From assembly GCA_041686955.1 (NCBI GenBank), contig JAWLCV010000006.1, forward strand, positions 20,917-84,916: DNA of 64,000 nucleotides. The letters run 5' to 3'. This stretch comes from UBA7803 sp041686955. Its GTDB lineage: Bacteria > Pseudomonadota > Gammaproteobacteria > Pseudomonadales > Azotimanducaceae. Within the stretch, counting starts at the first letter, position 1, and the number at the start of each line of letters is the position of its first letter. The notes under the pieces were generated by a model. It ran no database searches. It had not been told where the DNA came from and worked only from the letters and a program-made list of their open reading frames with translations. Below are positions 18,924 through 28,297 of the stretch, in pieces. The translations under genes were made by a program, and so were the position numbers.

Positions 18924-21572
18924 ATGGCCAACGCGTCGCTGATCAACATCGGCCTGAGCGGGGTCCGCGCCCATCAGGCTGCGCTTTCCACCACCGGCCA
19001 GAACATCACCAACGCAGCGGTTCCCGGCTACACCCGGCAGCGGGTGAATCTCGAGACCGAGACCAGCCTCGGCACCGGTGCCGGCGCCCAGGGCGTTCGG
19101 GTGCAGGGGGTGGAGCGGATCTACGACCAGGCTGCGGTGAATCAGATCCGCCTCGACAGCGCCGCCAAGGCGCGCCTGGACACCCTGACCGAGCAGCTCT
19201 CCCAGGTGGACGAGCTGCTGGCGGACCAGTCGATCAATCTCAACCGGGGCTTCGAGCAGTTCTTCGCGGCGCTGCACGCGGCGGCGGGAGCGCCCACGTC
19301 GCTGGCTGCGCGACAGCTCGTGCTCTCCGAGGCCGAAGGCCTGGTGGCGCGGTTTCAGGGGCTCGACGGTCGCCTGCGCAGCCAGCGCGACGACCTGGAC
19401 CGTCAGGTGGCCAGCGAAATCGCCCGGATCAACCAGCTCGCCGGCAGTCTCGGCGAGCTGAATGCCCGGCTCGGCCCCATGTCCTCCGGCGACGCCGGCA
19501 CCAACGCCCTGCTCGATCAACGCGACGAGCTGCTGCGTCAGCTCTCGGAGCTGGTGGACGTCAAGGCGGTACCGGACGGTGAGCTGGGCATGAGCATCTT
19601 CCTCGGCAAGGGCCATCCGTTGGTGGTCGGCACCAGCGTCAGCGCGCTGCAGTGGGAGCCGGGGCAGGGCATTCGCATCTCCGGCTCGGGATCCGACGTC
19701 TTCTCCGCGGTCACCGTGCGCGGCGGGTCGCTCGGCGGTCTGCTGACGTTCCGCGAGCAGACCTTGGATCCGGTGCTCGACGAGCTGGGACGGCTGGCGC
19801 TGGGCGTTGCCGGGGCCGTCAACGAAACCCACGCCCAGGGCCTCACCCTGCGCGGAGAGTTCGGCGGCAGCCTGTTCGGGGACATCAACGCGGAGCGGCT
19901 GCAGGCGTCCCGGGTGATCCCGGCGAATCCCGCGGCGGAGGCGGCCTCTGCGACGCTGTCCGTGCGCATCGACGACCCGTCCGTGCTGGTTGCCAGCGAC
20001 TACCTGGTGCGCTTCACCGGGGCGGCGGCAGAGGGATACGAGATCGTCCGAAGCCGCGACGGGGAAGTCGTCTCGAGCGGCTCCGCCACCCGCCGGCCGC
20101 TGACCATGAGCTTCGACGGCCTCACCTTGCAGGTGGGGTCGGGGCAGGTCGGGCCCGGCGCCGAGTTCCGCATCGACGCCGCCGGTGGCGGCGTCGCGGG
20201 CTTCTCCGTGGATCTCGCGGATCCCCGGGACCTGGCGCTTGCGAGCCCGCTGGCCATCGAACACGGCGCCGCCAACCGCGGCACGGGCACCCTGACCGTG
20301 ACCTCGGTGGACGACGTCTCCACAGGACCTTTGGCCGGCGACGGTGCGCTGAATCCCCCGCTGGTGGTTCGCTTCACCTCGCCCTCGAGCTACGAGGTCC
20401 TGGACAACTCGGACCCGACGAACCCGCAACCCTTGTCGCCGCCCATCTGGGGTCTTCCCTTCGTGCCGGGCGGCGCCCAGCCGCTGCTGCCGGACGCGGG
20501 CCAGCACCTGCTGGTGTCCGACGGCCGGGACAGCGGCGGCGTGTCGGGTGGTGTGGCACACACCACCACGTTGGAGCCCGCCGCCAACCGGTTCGCCAGC
20601 GAGACCCTGACGTTGCATCGCAGCGATCCGGCCAGCGGCCGTACCAGCGCCCAAGGTCGCGTGGAGATCGCGCCGGGAACGAGTGCCCGCGCCATCGCAG
20701 CGGCCCTGGAAGCGCTGGACGGGGTGAGCGCGGCGGCGCGCACCGAGCTTTCGATCACCGGCCTGCACGACAACGGGATCGGTGAGCCATTAGCGGTGGC
20801 GGTGAACGGAGAGGCGCTGATCCTGCCCCCCGGTTCCGGCCTGAACGACCTGGCGGACGCCATCAACGGCTCGGCTGCGCTCCGCGCCGCGGGTATCGAG
20901 GCACGAAGCGACGGCACGACGTTGCGACTCACGGCGGAACGGGGAGACGATCTCGCGCTCCACGTGGCAGGCGACGTCACCGACGGCATCGAAGTCACCG
21001 ATGGGCACGGCGGCACGGCCACGCTGCGGGGGGCTGGCCCGGGCGGCGGCTACGACACGGTAACGGTGGGTGGCGACGTCCGCCTGCTGCTCGCGGAAGG
21101 CGTTTCGCTCGAGAGCGACAGCGCCGCGCCCGGGGGCGGCCTGTTTTCTTCGACGCCGGCAGCGCTGCCCGCCGCTCTCGGCTTCCAGGCGCGCATCGCC
21201 GGCCGTCCGGAGGCGGGCGACACCTTCGCCATCGCCTTCAACGAAGCCGGCAATCTGGACAACCACAACGCTCTGGCGCTGGCCGAGCTGCAGGTGAGAC
21301 CCACGCTGGGGGAGCCGCCGGCCAGCTTCGCCGAGACGTTCTCCCAGACGGTCGAGCTGGTGGGGATCCGCACCAGCCAGGCCCGCACCGATGCCGAGGC
21401 GGCGGCGAGCCTGCTGGAGCAATCGGTAGCGCGCCGGGAGGCCATCTCCGGCGTCAATCTGGACGAGGAGGCCGCCAATTTGATCAAGTTCGAGCAGGGA
21501 TACAACGCTTCGGCGCGGGTGGTCTCGGTCGCCCGTGAGATATTCGACGTGCTGCTCCACGCGGTGTCGTGA
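18924..21572 (+). CDS. flgK: Hook-associated protein 1 FlgK (enlarged)
   Basis: The 882-residue protein is larger than most FlgK proteins (about 550-650). The N-terminal D0/D1 (INIGLSGVRAHQAALSTTGQ; ITNAAVPGYTRQRV) and C-terminal region (SGVNLDEEAANLIKFEQGYN) are standard. The central segment holds a long beta-rich insertion with hook-associated IN-type sequence (PLAVAVNGEALILPP; LNDLADAING). FlgK joins hook and filament and is a FlgN client. It is co-transcribed with flgL, four bases downstream. Confidence 0.95.
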   Translation: MANASLINIGLSGVRAHQAALSTTGQNITNAAVPGYTRQRVNLETETSLGTGAGAQGVRVQGVERIYDQAAVNQIRLDSAAKARLDTLTEQLSQVDELLADQSINLNRGFEQFFAALHAAAGAPTSLAARQLVLSEAEGLVARFQGLDGRLRSQRDDLDRQVASEIARINQLAGSLGELNARLGPMSSGDAGTNALLDQRDELLRQLSELVDVKAVPDGELGMSIFLGKGHPLVVGTSVSALQWEPGQGIRISGSGSDVFSAVTVRGGSLGGLLTFREQTLDPVLDELGRLALGVAGAVNETHAQGLTLRGEFGGSLFGDINAERLQASRVIPANPAAEAASATLSVRIDDPSVLVASDYLVRFTGAAAEGYEIVRSRDGEVVSSGSATRRPLTMSFDGLTLQVGSGQVGPGAEFRIDAAGGGVAGFSVDLADPRDLALASPLAIEHGAANRGTGTLTVTSVDDVSTGPLAGDGALNPPLVVRFTSPSSYEVLDNSDPTNPQPLSPPIWGLPFVPGGAQPLLPDAGQHLLVSDGRDSGGVSGGVAHTTTLEPAANRFASETLTLHRSDPASGRTSAQGRVEIAPGTSARAIAAALEALDGVSAAARTELSITGLHDNGIGEPLAVAVNGEALILPPGSGLNDLADAINGSAALRAAGIEARSDGTTLRLTAERGDDLALHVAGDVTDGIEVTDGHGGTATLRGAGPGGGYDTVTVGGDVRLLLAEGVSLESDSAAPGGGLFSSTPAALPAALGFQARIAGRPEAGDTFAIAFNEAGNLDNHNALALAELQVRPTLGEPPASFAETFSQTVELVGIRTSQARTDAEAAASLLEQSVARREAISGVNLDEEAANLIKFEQGYNASARVVSVAREIFDVLLHAVS

Positions 21573-21576
21573 CGCC

Positions 21577-22821
21577 ATGAGGATATCCACCAGCCAGCTC
21601 CACGGCCAGGCACTCAACCAGATGCTCGACCTGCAGCGCCAGGCGGCCGAGACCCAGCAGCAGATCGCCACCGGGCGCAAGTTCGCCACCGCCGCGGACG
21701 ATCCGCTGGCGGCGGCCCGGGTGGAGCGCCTGGACCGCGAGCTCGCCGTGCGCGAGCAGTATCAGAAGAACATCGACCTGGCCGAGAGCGAGCTGCGTCT
21801 GGAGGACGCATCGCTCGAGCAGGCCGTCAACCTCCTGCAGCGGGTTCGGGAGCTGGCCGTGCAGGCGGGCAATCCCGTGCACACGGAGGAGGACCGGCGC
21901 TTCATCGCCGCGGAGGTGGAGACCCGGCTCGACGAGCTCATGCAGCTCATGAACACCCGGCTCGCCTCCGGCGACTATCTTTTCGGCGGCAACGCCGGCG
22001 GCCAGCCGCCGTTCGTCCGCGATGGCGACGGCAGCATCCGTTACCAGGGGGACGAGGGACAGCGCGCGGTGCAGATCGACGGCGCCATCCGGCTGCCCGT
22101 GAACGATTCGGGCAAACGGCTGTTCGTGGATGTGGCGGCGGCGCGGGTCACCGCCCATGCCGGACCGCATCCCGGCAACGCCCCGGGGGATTCGGCCTCC
22201 CTGGCAGAGCCGCGGGTGGTGGATCAGGCGGCGTTGGACGCCTTTCATCCGGATGCGCTGGTCGTCGAGTTTCGGCCCCTGGACGAGGATCCGGACGGGC
22301 TGCCCAATTTCACCGCTCGGCGTCAGAGCGACGGGCGGGTGATGGACGGCCTGGAGAACGTGCGTTACGAGCCGGGGGCGACCTTCACCGCCGCCGGCCT
22401 CGAGCTCGCCCTGCACGGCAGTCCGCGGGCAGGGGAGCGCCTGTTGGTTCAGACCTCCCGAACCCAGGACGTTCTGACCACCGTGGCCAAGCTGGCGGAC
22501 GGACTGCGCGAACTGCCGGCCACCGGCGCGCAGGACGCCGAGTACCAGCAGCTCCTTGCCGATACCTACGACAACCTCGACAACGCCATGGCGAGAATTC
22601 TCGAGGTGCGCTCGGAGATCGGCGCCCGCATGAACGTCATGGACTCGGTGGGCTCCCTGCACAGCCAGGTGGAGGTGCTCTCCACCGAGCTCAAGTCCGA
22701 TCTCGTGGACGTGGACTTCGCCAAGGCCATCAGCGATCTCAACCATCAGACCCTGGTGCTGCAGGCGGCGCAGCAGAGTTTCGTGAGGGTTTCGCGGTTG
22801 TCGTTGTTCGATGCGATTTGA
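21577..22821 (+). CDS. flgL: Hook-associated protein 3 FlgL
   Basis: The 414-residue protein begins MRISTSQLHGQALNQMLDLQ and has the flagellin-like N-terminal helix (QQQIATGRKFATAADDPLAA) and C-terminal helix (DFAKAISDLNHQTLVLQAAQ). It is the last gene of the flgB-flgL run; a long heptamer-repeat hairpin starts four bases after the stop. FlgL is the second hook-filament junction protein. Confidence 0.95.
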   Translation: MRISTSQLHGQALNQMLDLQRQAAETQQQIATGRKFATAADDPLAAARVERLDRELAVREQYQKNIDLAESELRLEDASLEQAVNLLQRVRELAVQAGNPVHTEEDRRFIAAEVETRLDELMQLMNTRLASGDYLFGGNAGGQPPFVRDGDGSIRYQGDEGQRAVQIDGAIRLPVNDSGKRLFVDVAAARVTAHAGPHPGNAPGDSASLAEPRVVDQAALDAFHPDALVVEFRPLDEDPDGLPNFTARRQSDGRVMDGLENVRYEPGATFTAAGLELALHGSPRAGERLLVQTSRTQDVLTTVAKLADGLRELPATGAQDAEYQQLLADTYDNLDNAMARILEVRSEIGARMNVMDSVGSLHSQVEVLSTELKSDLVDVDFAKAISDLNHQTLVLQAAQQSFVRVSRLSLFDAI

Positions 22822-22824
22822 GCT

Positions 22825-22920
22825 CGCTCTCCGCTGTCCGCTGTCCGCCGTCCGCAGGAAGGCCTTTCTGAATGCGGGGGCGCATTCCTGCGGATAGCGG
22901 AAAGCGGATAGCGGAAAGCG
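22825..22920. repeat. 36-bp heptamer-repeat inverted repeat / terminator candidate after flgL
   Basis: The left arm (22825-22860) is made of TCCGCTG-type 7-mers and the right arm (22885-22920) of GCGGATA/GCGGAAA-type 7-mers. The 36-nt arms pair with only a few mismatches, ending in a perfect CCGCAGGAA/TTCCTGCGG pair. The 24-nt loop can form an alternative inner hairpin (GAATGCG-GGGG-CGCATTC) with the adjacent bases. Position after flgL and before the fliC promoter suggests transcription termination. Confidence 0.8.
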
Positions 22921-22970
22921 ATATCCGAGAATTCCGTCACACTCTCACCCCGAACCTCACCCTTTCCCCA

Positions 22971-22997
22971 TAAAGACTTCCCGCGGCCGGCCGTTAT
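22971..22997 (+). promoter_or_regulatory. Sigma-28 (FliA) promoter of fliC
   Basis: The sequence TAAAGACT, 11 nt, GCCGTTAT matches the FliA consensus with exact spacing and few mismatches. It is 75 bp upstream of the flagellin start codon, where a late class promoter is expected. Confidence 0.87.
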
Positions 22998-23072
22998 CTG
23001 GCGTGAAGGGCAATGAATGCCCGGTTAAGCCCGGCTTGGCCGGACCAACGACAGACATTAGGGAAAGTGACC

Positions 23073-24554
23073 ATGGCCCAGGTAATCAACACCAACATCG
23101 CTTCGCTGAACGCGCAGCGAAACCTGAATTCCTCCCAAGGGGCGTTGCAGACCTCCCTGCAGCGGCTCTCGTCCGGCCTTCGTATCAACAGCGCGAAGGA
23201 CGACGCCGCGGGTCTCGCCATCTCCGAGCGCTTCACGGCGCAGATCCGCGGCCTGAACCAGGCCGTGCGCAACGCCAACGACGGCATATCGCTGGCTCAG
23301 ACCGGGGAAGGCGCGCTGGCGGAGACGGTGAACAACCTTCAGCGGATTCGCGAGCTGGCGGTGCAGTCCGCCAACGACACCAACTCGTCCTCCGACCGCG
23401 CGTCGCTCCAGGGCGAGGTGAACCAGCTGGTGGCCGAGATCCAGCGCATCGCCACCTCCACCCAGTTCAACGGACAGAACATCCTGGACGGCTCGTTCAC
23501 GTCCGCCAAGTTCCAGGTAGGTGCGAACGCCAACCAGGTGATCAACGTGTCCATCGGCAGCGCCGAGGCGACCAACATGGGCTCCAACACGGGATCATCC
23601 ATCGCCAATGTGGGCACGGCGCTTGCTGCCGCCGCTGACGGTACGGGTGGCAACGGTGTGGCGGCTCAGTCGCTCACGATCTCCGGTAGCCTGGGCACGT
23701 CCAGCGTGTCCGTGGGTGCGGGTGACTCCGCGGCGACCATCGCCAGCGCGGTCAACGAGGCCACGGCCGAGACCGGCGTCTCCGCCAGTGCTCGTACAAC
23801 GGCCACCATCGATTCGTTCGTGGCGGGTTCCGTGGGCCAGGTGTCCTTCAACCTGACGGGTGCCGACGGCACGGCCGTGGCCGTCTCGGCGAACATCGCG
23901 TCGGAGACGGATCTCACCAACCTGGCGGATGCCATCAACAACAACGCGGCCACCACGGGTATCACTGCGGAACTCTCCAGCGACCGCGCCTCCATCGAGC
24001 TGATCAGCGAGGCCGGTGACGACATCGTCATCGACACCGTTGTCGGCGGCGGTGCGGACGGCACCGGAGTCTTCAGCGTCGAAGGTCAGGCGCTGCTGGA
24101 CGACGACGCGGCGGACGGCGGCAACGACAGCATCGTAGTGGGCGGCGAGGTGAGCTTCAGCTCGTCGCAGAGCTTCACGGTGAGCAGCGACGACGCCACG
24201 AACACGGTGGTCTCCGGCGGCTCGCTGAGCAGCACCCTGAGCGCCGTGGCCAGCGTTTCCGTGTCGACCCAGTCGAGCGCCAGCTCCACCATCTCGGTGA
24301 TCGACGGCGCGCTCGAGTTCGTCAACGGGTTGCGGGCCGATCTCGGCGCGGTGCAGAGCCGTTTCGAGTCCACCATCTCGAACCTGAGCACCACCGCCGA
24401 GAACCTGTCGGCTGCGCGCTCGCGGATCCAGGATGCGGATTTCGCCGCCGAGACCGCGGCGCTCACCCGGGCGCAGATTCTGCAGCAGGCCGGTACTTCG
24501 GTGCTGGCGCAGGCCAACCAGACGCCCCAGGGCGTGCTGGCCCTGCTGCAGTAA
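23073..24554 (+). CDS. fliC: Flagellin FliC
   Basis: The 493-residue filament protein has conserved D0/D1 ends: MAQVINTNIASLNAQRNLN, LQRLSSGLRINSAKDDAAGL, and at the C-terminus SRIQDADFAAETAALTRAQI followed by QAGTSVLAQAN. The centre contains flagellin IN-type surface domains (SASARTTATI; LADAINNNAATTGI). A sigma-28 promoter and a leader with GGGAAAG precede the ATG. Only one flagellin gene is present in the window. A rho-independent terminator follows. Confidence 0.97.
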   Translation: MAQVINTNIASLNAQRNLNSSQGALQTSLQRLSSGLRINSAKDDAAGLAISERFTAQIRGLNQAVRNANDGISLAQTGEGALAETVNNLQRIRELAVQSANDTNSSSDRASLQGEVNQLVAEIQRIATSTQFNGQNILDGSFTSAKFQVGANANQVINVSIGSAEATNMGSNTGSSIANVGTALAAAADGTGGNGVAAQSLTISGSLGTSSVSVGAGDSAATIASAVNEATAETGVSASARTTATIDSFVAGSVGQVSFNLTGADGTAVAVSANIASETDLTNLADAINNNAATTGITAELSSDRASIELISEAGDDIVIDTVVGGGADGTGVFSVEGQALLDDDAADGGNDSIVVGGEVSFSSSQSFTVSSDDATNTVVSGGSLSSTLSAVASVSVSTQSSASSTISVIDGALEFVNGLRADLGAVQSRFESTISNLSTTAENLSAARSRIQDADFAAETAALTRAQILQQAGTSVLAQANQTPQGVLALLQ

Positions 24555-24587
24555 CGGGCAGCCGTGCTTAGGCACCGCTGACAGGTG

Positions 24588-24620
24588 GGGCAGGCGTCCG
24601 CACGGGCGCCTGCCCTTTCT
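24588..24620 (+). terminator. Rho-independent terminator of fliC
   Basis: A perfect 9-bp stem (GGGCAGGCG at 24588-24596, CGCCTGCCC at 24607-24615) with a 10-nt loop is followed by TTTCT. It lies 34 bp after the fliC stop and before flaG. Confidence 0.85.
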
Positions 24621-24643
24621 GATTGCGAAGCGGGGAAGTGACC

Positions 24644-24997
24644 ATGACGACCTCCATCGGCAACCCTGGCAGCACCGTCCATCCCCGCCCTGCGGTGGTC
24701 GAGGTGACCTTGCCCGAGCGACCGGAATTGCCGGCGGCCCGGACTACCGCCCCCGAAGCGGCCGCGAGCCCCGAACGGGAGCGCGTGGCGGAAGCCACCA
24801 GACAGGTGGAGCAGTTCTTTCAATCCGTGCGCCGCAATCTCCACTTCCGCGAGGACGAGGCGTCCGGCCGCGTGGTGGTGAGCGTGGTGGATACAGAGAC
24901 GGGCGAGGTGATCCGGCAGATTCCGCCGGAACAGGTCATGCGCATGGCGGAACGCCTGCCGTACCTGAACGGCGTGCTTGTGGGCAGCAGCGCCTGA
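24644..24997 (+). CDS. flaG: FlaG-family protein
   Basis: The 117-residue protein ends in a typical FlaG domain: an amphipathic helix (VEQFFQSVRRNLHFRED) followed by VVVSVVDTETGEVIRQIPPE and VMRMAERLPYL. Position between flagellin and fliD is canonical. FlaG proteins influence filament length and attachment in other bacteria, but the mechanism is unclear. I choose the ATG at 24644 with GGGGAAG before it, rather than a TTG seven codons upstream. Confidence 0.9.
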   Translation: MTTSIGNPGSTVHPRPAVVEVTLPERPELPAARTTAPEAAASPERERVAEATRQVEQFFQSVRRNLHFREDEASGRVVVSVVDTETGEVIRQIPPEQVMRMAERLPYLNGVLVGSSA

Positions 24998-25055
24998 TCC
25001 CGCGGGCTTGTGCTTTACTGACAGACAGAATCAGCGACCGAGGACTCCACAGGTA

Positions 25056-27110
25056 ATGGCCGGCATCAGCTCCATGGGCATCGGCTCGGGCATCGACATC
25101 CGCAGCCTGGTGAATCAGCTGCTGGCGGCCGAGCGGCAGCCGGTTCAGACCCGTCTCGACCGTCAGGAGACGCGCTTGCAGGCGGAGCTCTCCTCTTTCG
25201 GCACGCTCAAGTCGGCGCTCTCGGACTTTTCCAATGTGGTCGCCAAGCTGGGCGACGCCGCCAGTTTCCGCTCGGCCTCCACGTCGTCGGGGAATCCGGA
25301 GGTCATCGACCTGACGGGATCGGCGGACGTGACCGCCGCCGCGTCGTTCGGCATTCAGGTGGTTGCGCTGGCCGAATCCCAGTCCGTGGCGTCGGGCACG
25401 TTCGCGGGCGCCTCCGCCCAGGTGGGGGGCGGCTCGTTGACCTTCCGGTTCGGCACGGTGTCCACCGACGAGGCGGGCGCCGTCACCGGATTCGCTCAGA
25501 ACCCGAACCGCGCCACGGCGACGGTGGAGGTACCTGCGGAGGCCGCCACTCTGGCGGACGTCCGGGATGCGGTGAACGCCGCCGGCATCGGCATCCGCGC
25601 TTCCATCATCGACGACGGCAGCGGTGACCGGCTGGTCTTCGTCTCCGAGGACACCGGGGCCGCCAACGGGTTTCTCGTGGACGTGGCGGACGACGACGGC
25701 AATGCCACCGATGGCGCCGGGTTGTCCGCCCTCGCGTTCAACGAGGGTGCCGCCAACCTGCAGCAGAGCCGCAGCGGCGCCGACGCAGCGTTGGTGGTGG
25801 ACGGCCTCGACGTGACCCGGCCCGGCAACAGCATCAGCGATCTGCTTCCCGGCGCCACCCTGGAGCTGAAGGGTACCAGCGCAGTGCCGGTGGAGGTTCG
25901 GGTGGAACCGGACCGCTCCAAGGCGAGCAAGCTCGTCAAGGATTTCGTCACCGCGTACAACGAGCTGCAGAAGCAGATCGAAGCCGTGGCCGGCTACGAC
26001 GCCGAGAGTCAGCAGGGCGGCGTGCTGCAGGGGAACTCGCTGGTGCGCAGCGTCGAATGGAGCGTGCGCCGGCTGATGACCCAGCGCCTGGAGGCCCTCG
26101 AGGGCCGTTCGGTGCGGGCGCTTGCGGACGTGGGCATCAAGACCACCCGGGAGGGGACGCTGGAGATCGACCAGGCGCGGTTGAGCGCGAAGCTCGAGGA
26201 AGACCTGGACGGCGTGGCGGCGCTGTTCGGCACCGCCGGGCTCGTCGATGGATCGGGATTCGCGTTCGAAAGCTCTGAGAGCACCACCCGCGCCGGCAGC
26301 TACGCCGTGCAGGTGACCCAGCTCGCCGAGCAGGCCCTGGTGACGGGTGCGGCAGTGACGGCCGCAAGCGCCGCCGCTCCGGTAGTGATCGACGCGGACA
26401 ACGACGAGCTCGAGCTGACCGTGGACGGCGTCGCCAGTGGCCGCATCACCTTGAGCCAGGGCAGCTACACCAGCGGCGAGGCGCTGGCGGCCGAGCTGCA
26501 GGCGCGAATCAACGGTGCCGAGAGCCTGCGGGACGCGGGCATCGCGGTCACCGTTGAGTGGGACGCCGCCGCTGCGACCTTCGCCGTTCGCTCGAACCGG
26601 TACGGCAGCGCGTCGGCGGTGGAGGTCACGTTCGCCGACACGAATACCGCAGCCACGTACGGGTTCTCCGTGGGCCAATTGGACGAGGGCGTGGACGTAG
26701 CCGGCAGCATCGGGGGCGTGGCGGCGGAAGGGGCCGGCCGGTATCTCACGGCCCAATCCGGCGACACCAACGGCCTGAAGCTGGAGATCACCGCGAGCCA
26801 GCCCGGCAACCTGGGCCGGGTCACGTTCTCCCGGGGCATCGGCGCGCTGCTCGAGCGGGCCATAGACGCCTTCCTCGAATCCGACGGACCGTTCAGCAGC
26901 GCGACCCGCAGCATCAAGGACAAGATCGACGACATCGGTGACGAGCGAATGGACTTGAGCGACCGGCTGGTCCGGATGGAGGAGCGCCTGGTGGCCCAGT
27001 TCAGCGCCATGGACGCCATGGTCGCCCAGCTCAACCAGACCAGCAGCTTCCTGACCAGCCAGCTCAGTGGCCTGGAAGCCCTGGCGCGCAATGCCGGGAA
27101 GTCGCGCTGA
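25056..27110 (+). CDS. fliD: Filament cap protein FliD
   Basis: The 684-residue protein starts MAGISSMGIGSGIDIRSLVN, the standard FliD N-terminus, followed by QLLAAERQPVQTRLDRQETR. It contains IN-type domains and ends in a coiled C-terminus (MEERLVAQFSAMDAMVAQLN; SSFLTSQLSGLEAL). It is longer than enterobacterial FliD (about 470). FliD caps the filament and helps flagellin fold. It heads the fliD-fliS-fliT-fliS run. Confidence 0.95.
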   Translation: MAGISSMGIGSGIDIRSLVNQLLAAERQPVQTRLDRQETRLQAELSSFGTLKSALSDFSNVVAKLGDAASFRSASTSSGNPEVIDLTGSADVTAAASFGIQVVALAESQSVASGTFAGASAQVGGGSLTFRFGTVSTDEAGAVTGFAQNPNRATATVEVPAEAATLADVRDAVNAAGIGIRASIIDDGSGDRLVFVSEDTGAANGFLVDVADDDGNATDGAGLSALAFNEGAANLQQSRSGADAALVVDGLDVTRPGNSISDLLPGATLELKGTSAVPVEVRVEPDRSKASKLVKDFVTAYNELQKQIEAVAGYDAESQQGGVLQGNSLVRSVEWSVRRLMTQRLEALEGRSVRALADVGIKTTREGTLEIDQARLSAKLEEDLDGVAALFGTAGLVDGSGFAFESSESTTRAGSYAVQVTQLAEQALVTGAAVTAASAAAPVVIDADNDELELTVDGVASGRITLSQGSYTSGEALAAELQARINGAESLRDAGIAVTVEWDAAAATFAVRSNRYGSASAVEVTFADTNTAATYGFSVGQLDEGVDVAGSIGGVAAEGAGRYLTAQSGDTNGLKLEITASQPGNLGRVTFSRGIGALLERAIDAFLESDGPFSSATRSIKDKIDDIGDERMDLSDRLVRMEERLVAQFSAMDAMVAQLNQTSSFLTSQLSGLEALARNAGKSR

Positions 27111-27168
27111 CACGCCGTCGGCGGTCGCAACTCACGAGAGGCACGAGAAGCATGAGGAGCTCGAGAAC

Positions 27169-27579
27169 ATGACGTTCGGCATACCCGGGGCGGAAGCCTA
27201 TCGCAGCGAGTCGGTTCGGGCGGCGGAGTACGCCGATCCCCACCGCTTGGTAGCCATGCTGCTGGAAGGCGTGGTGGAGCGGGTGGTGCAGGCCCGCGGG
27301 GCCATGGAGCACGGCCAGACCGCCCGCAAGGGCGAACGCATCGGCAAGGCCATCGCCATCGTCGACAGCCTGCGCGCCTCCCTGGATACGGACCGCGGCG
27401 GCGAGGTGGCGGGCAACCTGGCGGCGCTGTACGACTACGTGCTGCGGCGGCTGCTGCACGCGAACCTGAAGAACGACCCGGCCGCCCTCGACGAGGTGCT
27501 GGGGCTGATCCGCGAAATCAAGACCGGCTGGGACGGTATCGCAGACCAGGCCGCCGTTGCGGCGGCCGGGGCGCCCTGA
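27169..27579 (+). CDS. fliS: Flagellin export chaperone FliS (copy 1)
   Basis: The 136-residue helical protein has the FliS signature: AYRSESVRAAEYADPHRLVA, MLLEGVVERVVQARGAMEHG, and the C-terminal LYDYVLRRLLHANLKNDPAA. FliS binds the flagellin C-terminus and prevents premature polymerisation. The ATG at 27169 is chosen from family length. Its stop overlaps the start of the next gene by one base (TGATG). Confidence 0.93.
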   Translation: MTFGIPGAEAYRSESVRAAEYADPHRLVAMLLEGVVERVVQARGAMEHGQTARKGERIGKAIAIVDSLRASLDTDRGGEVAGNLAALYDYVLRRLLHANLKNDPAALDEVLGLIREIKTGWDGIADQAAVAAAGAP

Positions 27580-27920
27580 TGGCATCCGAGGCCCAATCGG
27601 CGGCGCTCGAGGCGCTGGACGCCTGCTCGCTGCTCACCGTGGACATGATTCGCGCCGCGCGGTCCGGCTGCTGGGAGGCCGTGGCCGAGATGGACCGGCG
27701 TCGGCGCTCGCAGCTCGGCGCGTTGCCGGTCGGTGCGCTGTCCGCGACGGAGGCGGAGCTGCTCATGCCGGTGCTGCGGCGCCTGGCCGACCAGGACGGC
27801 GAGCTGCTCCGGCTGGCGGAGGCGGAGCGCGACGAGCGCTTGCAGGCGGTTCGCGGGATTCGCAGGAGCGGCGCCGCGAGGTCGAGCTACGAGCAGTCGG
27901 CGGCGGACTGCGCGCCATGA
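27579..27920 (+). CDS. fliT: FliT-like flagellar chaperone
   Basis: The 113-residue protein is predominantly helical (ALDACSLLTVDMIRAARSGC; WEAVAEMDRRRRSQLGAL) with the polar, charged pattern of FliT, the chaperone for FliD. It is translationally coupled to both neighbours: its ATG overlaps the upstream fliS stop, and its own stop overlaps the start of the second fliS. FliT sequences are poorly conserved; position and size support the call. Confidence 0.72.
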   Translation: MASEAQSAALEALDACSLLTVDMIRAARSGCWEAVAEMDRRRRSQLGALPVGALSATEAELLMPVLRRLADQDGELLRLAEAERDERLQAVRGIRRSGAARSSYEQSAADCAP

Positions 27921-28297
27921 AGATCGTTCCGTCTGCCGAAGTACGCCCAGGCGGCGCTGGCGGCGCGGCGACGCCGCACGCCATGATCTCGGTGCTCCTC
28001 GACGGCGCCCTGTCCCGGCTCCGTCTTGCCCGGGAAGAGGTGCCTGGGGGGACCGGCTCGTCCCTGGCGGCGGCCGCCGCCATCATAGAAGCCCTGCAGG
28101 GGTCGCTGGACCTCGCTCACGGCGGGCCGCTCGCGCGCAATCTTCTGGAACTCTACGACTACATGTTGCGGCGTCTCGCGGATGCTGCGGCCGCTCGCAA
28201 TCCGGCCCCGGTCGGCGAGGTGGCGGGGCTCCTGGAGACCATCCGCGAGGGGTGGGATGCCATAGCGCCGGAAGTCTCGGAGGCCCCGGCGGCCTGA
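27917..28297 (+). CDS. fliS2: FliS-like chaperone (copy 2)
   Basis: The 126-residue protein is a FliS paralogue: PHAMISVLLDGALSRLRLAR, AIIEALQGSLDLAHGGPLAR, and LYDYMLRRLADAAAARNPAP parallel the first copy. It lacks the usual N-terminal YRS-type motif and instead begins with a short basic-polar stretch. The ATG at 27917 overlaps the fliT stop. A second FliS also occurs in some polarly flagellated gammaproteobacteria; whether it serves flagellin or another client is unknown. Confidence 0.85.
   Translation: MKIVPSAEVRPGGAGGAATPHAMISVLLDGALSRLRLAREEVPGGTGSSLAAAAAIIEALQGSLDLAHGGPLARNLLELYDYMLRRLADAAAARNPAPVGEVAGLLETIREGWDAIAPEVSEAPAA

Noticed and set aside
22825..22920. CRISPR-like array of short repeats
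   Set aside because: The 7-bp degenerate units are directly adjacent without spacers and form an inverted pair; no cas genes are near.
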